Assembly: GCF_036013525.1 (NCBI RefSeq)
Contig: NZ_CP107853.1
Span: 4,774,001 to 4,838,000, forward strand
Source: Nonomuraea sp. NBC_00507
GTDB taxonomy: Bacteria; Actinomycetota; Actinomycetes; Streptosporangiales; Streptosporangiaceae
Reading direction: 5' to 3'
Length of the DNA stretch: 64,000 bases
In this document: one piece after another, positions 42,383-49,824 of the stretch
Position numbering within the stretch: the first letter of the stretch is position 1
Layout: each line of letters begins with the position of its first letter
Translations under genes and position numbers: made by a program
Notes under the pieces: model-generated
What the model saw: the letters and a program-made list of their open reading frames with translations, nothing else
What the model was told of the DNA's origin: nothing
Databases searched by the model: none

Positions 42383-43894
42383 ATGTCGTCCGAAATTTCG
42401 CTCTCCCAGACGGTGCGACGGTTCGTGAACCGGCCGCAGCGCATGCTCATCGGCGGCGAATGGGTGGAATCCCGAACCGGCGAGACCCTGGAATCCGTCG
42501 ACCCGGCGACGGGCCGGAAGCTGACCACCATCGCACGGGCTGACAGCGCGGACGTCGACCGGGCCGTCCGCGCGGCGCGCGCCGCCTTCGAGTCGCCGGC
42601 CTGGAGGGACATTTCCCCGCTGGACCGCGGGCGGCTGCTCAACACCCTGGCGGAGCTGATCGAGGCGCACGCCGACGAGCTGGCGCTGATCGAGGCGCAC
42701 GACAACGGCAAGCCGGTCAACGTGGCCAGGGCCGTGGACGTCGGCTCCAGTGCGAAGCTGTTCCGGTACTTCGCCGGGTGGCCGAGTAAGTTCGAAGGCA
42801 GCACCGTCCCGGTGTCGCCCCGGGGCGGGCTGAAGATCCTCAACTACACGCTGCACGAGCCCGTCGGCGTGGTCGGCGCGATCGTCCCGTGGAACTTCCC
42901 CATGTCGATGGCCTGCTGGAAGCTGGCCCCCGCGCTGGCCACCGGAAACACCGTGGTGTTAAAGCCGGCCGAGGAGACGTCGCTGTCCACACTGCGGCTG
43001 GCGGAGCTCATTCAGGAGGCGGGCTTCCCGGACGGGGTCGTCAACGTGGTCACCGGCGCCGGTGCCGAGGCCGGCGCGGCGATCGCGGACCACCCTGGTG
43101 TCGACAAGATCGCCTTCACCGGGTCCACCGAGGTCGGGCGACTGGTCGCGCGGGCCGCGACGGGCAACCTGAAGAAGGTGTCGCTGGAGCTGGGCGGGAA
43201 ATCGCCGCACATCGTCCTGCCGGACGCCGACCCCGCGCAGGTCGCGGAGGCGGCGGCGGACGCGATCTTCTTCAACCAGGGGCAGACCTGCACCGCGGGG
43301 TCGCGCCTGTACGTGCACAAGCGCATCTACGACGAGGTGATGGCCGCGCTGGTCGAGCGCGCCCGCCGCATCGTGGTGGGTCCCGGCACCGATCCGGGCA
43401 CCGAGATGGGGCCGCTGGTGTCGGCGAAGCAGCTCGCTCGGGTGGGGGAGTACATCGCCTCCGGCCGGCAGGAGGGCGGCAAACTGGCCACCGGCGGCGG
43501 ACGCCCGGACGGGCTCGGCGAGGACTACCGTGACGGCTTCTTCCTGCAACCGACGATCTTCGTCGAGACCGACCATTCGATGCGCGTGGTGCGCGAGGAG
43601 GTCTTCGGCCCGGTCCTGGTCGCGATGGAGTGGGACGACATCGACGACCTCGTCGCCAAGGCCAACGACACTCCCTACGGCCTTTCCGCCGGGGTGTGGA
43701 CGCAGGACCTGAAGATGGCCCATCGCATCGCGGCGGCGATCAGGGCCGGGACGGTGTGGGTCAACTGTTACAACCTCACCGACCCGGGCTCCCCTTTCGG
43801 CGGCTACAAGCAGTCCGGCTGGGGACGCGAGATGGGCCGCGAGGTGCTCGAGCACTACACCGAGACCAAAAGCGTGTGGGTGAACCTCACGTGA
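42383..43894 (+). CDS. aldehyde dehydrogenase family protein
   Basis: 503 residues. PWNFPMSMACWKLAPALATG, general-base Glu in SLELGGKSPHIVL, catalytic Cys in FFNQGQTCTAGSR, SPFGGYKQSGWGREMG at the end. It resembles betaine-aldehyde and phenylacetaldehyde dehydrogenases. The ATG at 42383 has GTGAGG 6 nt upstream; the GTG at 42371 is part of that site. It follows the ThDP enzyme by 8 bp, so it may oxidise that enzyme's aldehyde, leaving the 34048-35529 enzyme for the amine-oxidase aldehyde. Confidence 0.92.
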   Translation: MSSEISLSQTVRRFVNRPQRMLIGGEWVESRTGETLESVDPATGRKLTTIARADSADVDRAVRAARAAFESPAWRDISPLDRGRLLNTLAELIEAHADELALIEAHDNGKPVNVARAVDVGSSAKLFRYFAGWPSKFEGSTVPVSPRGGLKILNYTLHEPVGVVGAIVPWNFPMSMACWKLAPALATGNTVVLKPAEETSLSTLRLAELIQEAGFPDGVVNVVTGAGAEAGAAIADHPGVDKIAFTGSTEVGRLVARAATGNLKKVSLELGGKSPHIVLPDADPAQVAEAAADAIFFNQGQTCTAGSRLYVHKRIYDEVMAALVERARRIVVGPGTDPGTEMGPLVSAKQLARVGEYIASGRQEGGKLATGGGRPDGLGEDYRDGFFLQPTIFVETDHSMRVVREEVFGPVLVAMEWDDIDDLVAKANDTPYGLSAGVWTQDLKMAHRIAAAIRAGTVWVNCYNLTDPGSPFGGYKQSGWGREMGREVLEHYTETKSVWVNLT

Positions 43895-43920
43895 GAACAC
43901 CGACCCAGGAGAGGAACGTC

Positions 43921-44715
43921 GTGGATCTCGAGCTTCGCGGGCGGGTCGCCGTCGTCACCGGCGGCGCGCTCGGCATCGGCAGGGCCGTGGCCCGTGAGCT
44001 GGTGAAGGAAGGCGTCTCGGTGGTGATCGCCGCCCGGCGCAGGCATCTCCTGGAGGAGACCGCCAAGGAGATCGAGGCCGAGCTGGGTGGACGCGTCGTG
44101 CCGCTCGTGGCCGACACCACCAGCACCGAATCGGTGCGCGCGATGATGGACGCGGCGGCCGGCGAACTGGGCCGCGTCGACATCCTCGTCAACGGCGCCG
44201 CCGCACCGTCGGGACTGGTGCGCAACTCGGTCGACGAGGCCGACCCCGACCTCCTGCTGACCGACCTGAACACCAAGGTCGTCGGCTACTTCCGGTGCGC
44301 GCAGGCGGCCGCGCCGCACATGCGGGAACTCGGCTACGGGCGCATCCTCAACATCGGCGGGCTGACCGGCCGGTCCAGCCACGCCCTGTCCGGCATGCGC
44401 AACCTCGCCGTCGTGCACATGACCAAGGCCCTGTCGGACCAGCTCGGCCCGTCCGGGATCACGGTGAACACGGTGCACCCCGGCGTGGTGGAGACCGAGC
44501 ACATTCACGAACTGTACGAGAAGGAAGCCGCCAAACAGGGCATCACACCGCAGCAGGTCGAGCAGAACTTCATCGATCGGACGCCGATCCGCCGGGTCCT
44601 GACCGCGCAGGAAGTCGCCCGCACACTGTGCTTCCTGGCCTCCCCGCACGCCGGCGGCATCACGGGCGAATCGCTCGGCATCGACGGCGGGCTCACCCGC
44701 GGCATCTTCCTCTGA
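43921..44715 (+). CDS. SDR-family protein lacking the catalytic Tyr
   Basis: 264 residues. The NAD(P) motif VTGGALGIGRAVAREL and the NGAAAP segment are normal. At the active site, where YxxxK is expected, it reads VVHMTK: Lys169 is kept but position 165 is Val. The usual Ser motif is NIGG. An SDR subgroup with RN...TK...LG instead of YxxxK exists, and this protein fits it (MRNLAVVHMTKAL). The reaction is therefore uncertain; a lyase, isomerase or non-standard dehydrogenase is possible. GTG at 43921 has GGAGAGG 6 nt upstream. Confidence 0.82.
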   Translation: MDLELRGRVAVVTGGALGIGRAVARELVKEGVSVVIAARRRHLLEETAKEIEAELGGRVVPLVADTTSTESVRAMMDAAAGELGRVDILVNGAAAPSGLVRNSVDEADPDLLLTDLNTKVVGYFRCAQAAAPHMRELGYGRILNIGGLTGRSSHALSGMRNLAVVHMTKALSDQLGPSGITVNTVHPGVVETEHIHELYEKEAAKQGITPQQVEQNFIDRTPIRRVLTAQEVARTLCFLASPHAGGITGESLGIDGGLTRGIFL

Positions 44716-44738
44716 ACCCTCAACCAAGGAGCATCGCC

Positions 44739-45761
44739 ATGGAAGGAACGATTCTCGTGGCAACCGCGGGACAGGGCGTGCTGTCCAGCGCGGACGACGG
44801 CAGAACCTGGTACCGGATCCCGCCGGGGCAGGAGGTGGAGTTCGACGCCGTGGTCCGGTGCCTGGCCGTCCACCCCGCCGATCCACAGGTGATCTACGCG
44901 GGGGCTGACGTCGGCCTGGTCCGCAGCGACGACACCGGCGTGACCTGGCACCGTGTCGACTCTCCGATGAACGGCATGCACATCTGGGCGCTGGCCATCG
45001 ACCCTGATGATCCCGACCGCATACTCGCCGGGACCGGCGCGCCCTCCCGCGCGGCGGTGTTCCGCACCACTGATGCCGGGAAGAGCTGGGACCGGCTTCC
45101 CCCGGAGATCCCCGAGTTCTGCGCCGGCGTCAACCGCCCGCGTATCCTCACGGTGACGTGGGATCACGTCGACAGCGGGGGCGCGTGGTTCGGCGTCGAA
45201 GAGGGCGGCCTGTGGCGCACGCGCGACCGGGGCTACACCTGGCAGCGCGTTGACGGCACCCCCGCGTCGCTGCCGGACGGGGTCACCAACTCCGACATCC
45301 ACAGCATCGTGGTCCTCGCCGGTCCGCCCAAGACGATCGTGGTCGCGGTCGTCAACGCGCTGTTCGTCAGCCAGGACGACGGCCGGACCTGGACCCGGCA
45401 GGACACCCGCCGGAAGTACGGGATCTACTACACGCGCCTGGTGATGCCCATTCCCGGTACCGACGACCTGCTGCTCGGCATCGGCGACGCCACACCCGGC
45501 ACGATGACGAAGATCCTCTACTCGACCGACCTCGCGCAGACCTGGACCGAGGCCGATCTCGACACTCCGGCCAACTCCACGGTGTGGGCGTTCGGCACCC
45601 ACCCGGCCGACCCGTCGACGGTCTTCGCCGGCACCAAGTACGGCCACCTCCTACGGTCGACCGACGCCGGACGGACCTGGACCAAGGAATGGCGCGAGTT
45701 CCCCGAAATCACCGACGTGGCATGGACCCCGGCCGTCGCCGCGGGTCCCGGCGCCCACTAA
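44739..45761 (+). CDS. cytosolic seven-bladed beta-propeller (BNR/ASP-box repeats)
   Basis: 340 residues built of seven ASP-box repeats (S/T-x-D-x-G-x-T-W): SSADDGRTW, RSDDTGVTW, RTTDAGKSW, RTRDRGYTW, VSQDDGRTW, YSTDLAQTW and RSTDAGRTW. This is the pattern of sialidase/sortilin-type seven-bladed propellers. There is no signal peptide, so it is cytosolic, and no sialidase Arg triad was recognised. AAGGAG lies 7 nt before the ATG. Its place among catabolic enzymes suggests an enzymatic or scaffolding role in the amine pathway; no function is known to me. Confidence 0.85.
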   Translation: MEGTILVATAGQGVLSSADDGRTWYRIPPGQEVEFDAVVRCLAVHPADPQVIYAGADVGLVRSDDTGVTWHRVDSPMNGMHIWALAIDPDDPDRILAGTGAPSRAAVFRTTDAGKSWDRLPPEIPEFCAGVNRPRILTVTWDHVDSGGAWFGVEEGGLWRTRDRGYTWQRVDGTPASLPDGVTNSDIHSIVVLAGPPKTIVVAVVNALFVSQDDGRTWTRQDTRRKYGIYYTRLVMPIPGTDDLLLGIGDATPGTMTKILYSTDLAQTWTEADLDTPANSTVWAFGTHPADPSTVFAGTKYGHLLRSTDAGRTWTKEWREFPEITDVAWTPAVAAGPGAH

Positions 45762-45772
45762 GGAGGCACATG

Positions 45773-46279
45773 ATGATGGCCAAGGACGACGCACCGCGGT
45801 CCACGACCGACGCCGTATCCAGTGTGAAACCACGGGTGCGGCGCACCCACCTGTCGCTGTTCGTCGGCGACCCCGAGGCCTCGGCGAAATGGTACGAGGA
45901 CGTGCTAGGCATGGAGGTCACCGCCCGCGGGCCTGAATGGGTCTTCCTCTCCTACGGGCTCAAGCACCACGACATCGCGCTGATCCGCGCCGAGGACGGC
46001 GCCAGGCCCGGTGGCATCGGGCTGCAGCACTACGGCCTGGAGATCGACGGCGACCTGGACGAGCTGCGCCGCCTGTACGGCATGCTGCTCAGCAAGGGCG
46101 TACCCGTGGTGAAGACGACCGACCACAAGGTGGGCTTCGGCGTGTACTTCACCGATCCCGACGGCAACCGCTTCGAGTTCTTCTGCGAGACCGTGCGGGA
46201 CGACGAGGAGGGCAAGCGGATCCTCGGCGAGCACAACGCGCCGAGCGAGACCGTCGATCTCGATCCGCTCTACACCTGA
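45773..46279 (+). CDS. VOC-family metalloprotein (glyoxalase/extradiol dioxygenase fold)
   Basis: 168 residues, one pair of beta-alpha-beta-beta-beta modules. Probable metal ligands are His26 (THLSLFV), His86 (GLQHYGLEI) and Glu135 (NRFEFFCE), the 2-His-1-Glu set used by single-domain type I extradiol dioxygenases and some lyases. In this cluster, after a flavin hydroxylase, ring cleavage is a natural guess. Three ATGs stand in a row; the middle one (45773) is 6 nt from AGGAGG. Confidence 0.85.
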   Translation: MMAKDDAPRSTTDAVSSVKPRVRRTHLSLFVGDPEASAKWYEDVLGMEVTARGPEWVFLSYGLKHHDIALIRAEDGARPGGIGLQHYGLEIDGDLDELRRLYGMLLSKGVPVVKTTDHKVGFGVYFTDPDGNRFEFFCETVRDDEEGKRILGEHNAPSETVDLDPLYT

Positions 46280-46295
46280 TCACTGGAGAGACCTC

Positions 46296-46898
46296 ATGCG
46301 CGACCCGAATTTCGAGGGCTACCACATCCGCAAGTGGTTCACCTGTATCGAGGACACCCTGGCCACCGAGACCGGCGCCCTGGCCGACGGCGAGCCGGTG
46401 CGGAAGATCGTCATCGCCGCGGCGATCCACAACCCCTACGCGGGCCGCTACAGCGAATCCCTCGACGAGATCGTAGGCCGCTCGGCCGCGCTCGGCCTGG
46501 AGTTCGGCCGCCGCGTCAAGTCGGCGGCCGAAGGCCGGCCGATCGAGAGCTACGGCAAGGCCTGCCTGGTGGGAACCGGCGGCGAGTACGAGCACGGCAA
46601 CGCCTTCCTCACCCAGGTGTTCGCCGACCCGGTCCGGGAGGCGGTCGGCGGCGGGAAGTCCTGGGTGCCCTCCACCGGCAAGCGTGCCGCCCCCGGCACG
46701 AGCATCGACGTGCCGCTCGCGCACAAGGACGCCCTCTACGTGCGCTCGCACTACGACACCGTCACCGTGACCTTCACCGACGCGCCCGCTCCGGACGAGG
46801 TGGTGGCGATCTTCGCCTTCGCCACTCGTGGGCGGTTGCACGCGCGCCTCGGCGGGCTGACGGCCGGTGCGATCGAGGGCCGAGACGGGCTGCGGTGA
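46296..46898 (+). CDS. amino acid synthesis (AA_synth, former DUF1185) family protein
   Basis: 200 residues. It follows the family pattern: YHIRKWFTCIEDTLATETG at the start, KIVIAAAIHNPYAGRYSESL, GKACLVGTGGEYEHGNAFLT and KRAAPGTSIDVPLAHKDALY. Despite its name, no reaction is established for the family as far as I know; members often sit in catabolic clusters. The conserved Cys, Glu and His residues hint at an enzyme. It overlaps the alpha/beta hydrolase gene by 4 bp. Confidence 0.8.
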   Translation: MRDPNFEGYHIRKWFTCIEDTLATETGALADGEPVRKIVIAAAIHNPYAGRYSESLDEIVGRSAALGLEFGRRVKSAAEGRPIESYGKACLVGTGGEYEHGNAFLTQVFADPVREAVGGGKSWVPSTGKRAAPGTSIDVPLAHKDALYVRSHYDTVTVTFTDAPAPDEVVAIFAFATRGRLHARLGGLTAGAIEGRDGLR

Positions 46899-47776
46899 GC
46901 ATGGCCGTGCCGACGAAGCCGACTGCGGGCGCCGACCGGTTCACCACGCTGAACGGTCTGCGCGCGCACTACGTGGAGTGGGGCGACCCGGACGCGCCCC
47001 CGATCGTGCTGCTGCACGGCCTGCGAAGCTACGCGCGGACGTGGGAGCCGGTGGCGGCGGCGCTGGCCGATCGCCATCGGCTCATCGCCCTGGACCACCG
47101 GGGCCGCGGTGACAGCGCCTGGGATCCGGCGGGCGAATACGTCACCGATGCCTATGTCAGCGATATCGAGCAGCTCGCCGACGCGTTGGACCTGCGTCGC
47201 TTCACGCTCGTCGGTCATTCCATGGGCGGCACCAACGCGATCGTCTACGCGGCACGGCACCCGGAGCGGGTCCGGCTCGCGGTGATCGAGGACATCGGGC
47301 CCGGTTCGTCGGCGTCCGGCGCGGGCGCGGAGCGGATCAGACGCGAACTCGAGCGGACGCCGCGTGTGTTCGCCGGGCGGGACGAGGCGCGTGCGTACTG
47401 GCGGAGCGTGCGCCCGGACATCTCGCAGGCCGCGCTCGACTCCCGGATCGACAACACCGTCCGTGCGGCCGCCGACGGCCAGTGGGTGTGGAAGTTCGAC
47501 CTCGAGGGCATCGCGCGGGTGCGCCTGGATCCCGACCCAGCACGCACCGTGGATCTGTGGCCGCACGTCGAAGCGCTGCGGTGCCCGACGCTGGTGCTCC
47601 GCGGTGCCCGGTCGGACTTCCTGCCCACCGCCACGTGCGCCGAGATGGCCGCCCGCCAGCCGCTGCTCACCTGGCAGGAGATCCGCGAGGCCGGGCACTA
47701 CGTGCACGACGACAACCTGGCCGACTACTTGACCACCCTGCGGGAGTTCCTGGACCGGTATCGGGACCGGCCATGA
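46895..47776 (+). CDS. alpha/beta hydrolase (possible C-C bond hydrolase, MhpC-like)
   Basis: 293 residues. Oxyanion loop VLLHGLRSYARTW, nucleophile Ser in LVGHSMGGTNAI, Asp in RGARSDFLPT and His in REAGHYVHDDN. The order is that of meta-cleavage-product hydrolases and epoxide/lactone hydrolases. Between a VOC protein and a flavin hydroxylase, cleavage of a ring-fission product is a reasonable reading. The GTG at 46895 (GTGA overlap) is chosen; the ATG two codons on is the alternative. Confidence 0.85.
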   Translation: MSMAVPTKPTAGADRFTTLNGLRAHYVEWGDPDAPPIVLLHGLRSYARTWEPVAAALADRHRLIALDHRGRGDSAWDPAGEYVTDAYVSDIEQLADALDLRRFTLVGHSMGGTNAIVYAARHPERVRLAVIEDIGPGSSASGAGAERIRRELERTPRVFAGRDEARAYWRSVRPDISQAALDSRIDNTVRAAADGQWVWKFDLEGIARVRLDPDPARTVDLWPHVEALRCPTLVLRGARSDFLPTATCAEMAARQPLLTWQEIREAGHYVHDDNLADYLTTLREFLDRYRDRP

Positions 47777-49398
47777 CCCGCACGCTGCGCACCCAGGTCG
47801 CCGTGGTCGGCGCCGGCCCGGCGGGCGCCACCCTCGCGAACTTTCTCGGCATGTACGGCGTGGACGCCCTGCTCGTCGAGCGCTCCCTCGAGATCATCGA
47901 CTACCCGCGCGCGGTCGGCATGGACGACGAATGCCTGCGCAGCTTCCAAGCAGTGGACCTGGCCGACGAGCTGATCAAGGACATGATCCAGAACGTGCCG
48001 CTGCGGTTCTTCGACGGCCGCAACCGGTGCTTCGCCGACGTCCGGCCGGCCACGCGCGAGTACGGCTGGTCCCGGCGCAACATCTTCATGCAGCCCAGCT
48101 GCGAGGTCGTGCTGCGCCGCGGCCTGCACCGGTTCCCCTCGGTGCGTGTGCTGCTCGGGCACGAGGTCGTCCGGTTGGAGCAGGACGGCGACGGGGTCGA
48201 GCTCGACGTCCAGGCTCCCGGAGGCGAGACCCTGCGGGTCCGCGCCGAGTACGTGATCGGTGCCGACGGAGGCCGCAGCACCGTCCGCGAGCTGCTGGGC
48301 GTGGAGCTGGAGGGCGACACGCATCCGCGCAAGTGGGTGGTCGTCGAGTGTGACAACGACCCTCTCGACGCCCAGTACACCGCGTTGCACTGCGATCCGG
48401 CGCGGCCGTACGTCTGCGTCCATCTGCCGCACGACCTCCGGCGCTGGGAGTTCATGCTGTTCCCCGGCGAGGACGACGACGAGATGCTCAAGACCGACAA
48501 GGTGCACGAGCTGCTCGGCCACCATGTCGAGGACCCGGCGCGGCTGAACATCATCAGGGCACGCGTCTACACCCACCACTCGCGGATCGCCCGGCGGTTC
48601 ACCGTCGGCCGCGTGTGTCTCGTCGGCGACGCCGCCCACCTCATGCCGCCCTGGGCGGGTCAGGGGATGAACACCGGCATCCGCGATGTCACCAATGTCG
48701 CCTGGAAGATCGCCGCCGCCGTCAGGGAGCACGCCGATCCGGGCATCCTGGCCACGTACGACACCGAGCGGCGCCCCCACGCGCAGGCGATGATCGACCT
48801 GTCGACCACGCTCGGCCGCATCCTGTCACCCACCAACCGCCTGGTGGCGACCGCACGCGACGTGTTCTTCCACGCCGTCGTGCGAGCGCCGGCGGTGCGC
48901 GACTGGGTCCTGCAGATGCGGTTCAAGCCGATGCCGCAGTACACCGACGGCGTCGTGGTCCCCGACGGGGGCGGCCGGCGGTCGCCGGTCGGGCGCATGT
49001 TCATCCAGCCTCTGGTCGAGAACGCCGAGGGCGACGTCCTGCGCTTGGACGACGTGCTCGGCCCTTGGTTCGCGGTGGTGGGCTTCGGCGCCGACCCGGC
49101 CGAGCACCTCTCCGGCGCCCAGCGCGACTACCTCACCGCACTCGGCGCCACCTTCGTCAAGGTCGTCGACTCGCGCGCCGGCCGGGCGCGGCGCGCGACC
49201 GTCCACCCGGAGACGCAGGTCGTCGAGGACCTCGAGGGGCACCTGCGTGAGTGGTTCACCCGTCACTCCGCATGCTTCGTCCTCACCCGCCCCGACCGGT
49301 ACGTCGCGGCGTGCACCGACGAGGCCGCGCTCGGCCCGGCCGTCGACCGGCTCCACCGGCTGCTCGGCCCGGCCAACACTGATACGGAGCAGGAGTAA
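47773..49398 (+). CDS. FAD-dependent aromatic hydroxylase (MhpA/PheA-like monooxygenase)
   Basis: 541 residues. GxGxxG motif VAVVGAGPAGATLANFL, DG motif VIGADGGRSTVREL and GD motif VCLVGDAAHLMPPWAGQGMN mark a class A flavoprotein hydroxylase. The C-terminal thioredoxin-like region with VHPETQ and LTRPDRYVAA matches 3-(3-hydroxyphenyl)propionate hydroxylase and related enzymes. It should add a hydroxyl to a phenolic ring using NAD(P)H and O2. The ATG overlaps the hydrolase stop by 4 bp. Confidence 0.9.
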   Translation: MTRTLRTQVAVVGAGPAGATLANFLGMYGVDALLVERSLEIIDYPRAVGMDDECLRSFQAVDLADELIKDMIQNVPLRFFDGRNRCFADVRPATREYGWSRRNIFMQPSCEVVLRRGLHRFPSVRVLLGHEVVRLEQDGDGVELDVQAPGGETLRVRAEYVIGADGGRSTVRELLGVELEGDTHPRKWVVVECDNDPLDAQYTALHCDPARPYVCVHLPHDLRRWEFMLFPGEDDDEMLKTDKVHELLGHHVEDPARLNIIRARVYTHHSRIARRFTVGRVCLVGDAAHLMPPWAGQGMNTGIRDVTNVAWKIAAAVREHADPGILATYDTERRPHAQAMIDLSTTLGRILSPTNRLVATARDVFFHAVVRAPAVRDWVLQMRFKPMPQYTDGVVVPDGGGRRSPVGRMFIQPLVENAEGDVLRLDDVLGPWFAVVGFGADPAEHLSGAQRDYLTALGATFVKVVDSRAGRARRATVHPETQVVEDLEGHLREWFTRHSACFVLTRPDRYVAACTDEAALGPAVDRLHRLLGPANTDTEQE

Positions 49399-49400
49399 CC

Positions 49401-49715
49401 ATGATCGTCGAAGAGCGCAACTACGGCCTCCGGCCAGGCGGGGTCACCGAGTACCTGCGCCTCTGGCGCGATTTCGGGCGGCAACCGCAGATCCATCATC
49501 TCGGCGAACCGATCGGGGTCTACCAGACCGAGACCGGTGCCCTGAACACCCTGGTGTACCTGTGGGGATTCTCCTCCTGGGAGGATCGTGGCCGGCGGCG
49601 GGCCGCGTTGATGGCCGATCAGCAGTTCGCCGCGTTCCGCAGTCAGGTACGCGATCTCGTGCACAGTCAGCAGAATCGGATCCTCACACCGGCATCGGTG
49701 ATGGAGGGCAACTGA
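49401..49715 (+). CDS. NIPSNAP-family protein
   Basis: 104 residues with the dimeric ferredoxin-like NIPSNAP pattern: VEERNYGLRPGGVTEYLRLW, a central LVYLWGFSSWEDRGRRRAAL and a C-terminal FAAFRSQV. Such small proteins often follow monooxygenase genes and have been linked to oxygenase or quinone chemistry; no reaction is assigned. It begins 2 bp after the flavin hydroxylase stop and ends the 37.3-49.7 kb transcription unit. Confidence 0.85.
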   Translation: MIVEERNYGLRPGGVTEYLRLWRDFGRQPQIHHLGEPIGVYQTETGALNTLVYLWGFSSWEDRGRRRAALMADQQFAAFRSQVRDLVHSQQNRILTPASVMEGN

Positions 49716-49754
49716 TGCGGGGCCGATCCTGGACTCGGCGGTGGAGTGCGGGCT

Positions 49755-49782
49755 GGCCCTGGCTTCGTTCTTCCCAGGGGCC
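49755..49782. terminator. stem-loop between the convergent NIPSNAP and histidine kinase genes
   Basis: GGCCCTGG (49755-49762) pairs with CCAGGGGCC (49774-49782) with one bulged G around an 11-nt loop. A bidirectional terminator is likely, since genes end on both sides. Confidence 0.5.
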
Positions 49783-49824
49783 GGCCTGCCCGTTTACTTG
49801 GTTGCCGCGCGTAACGGGCGTTCC

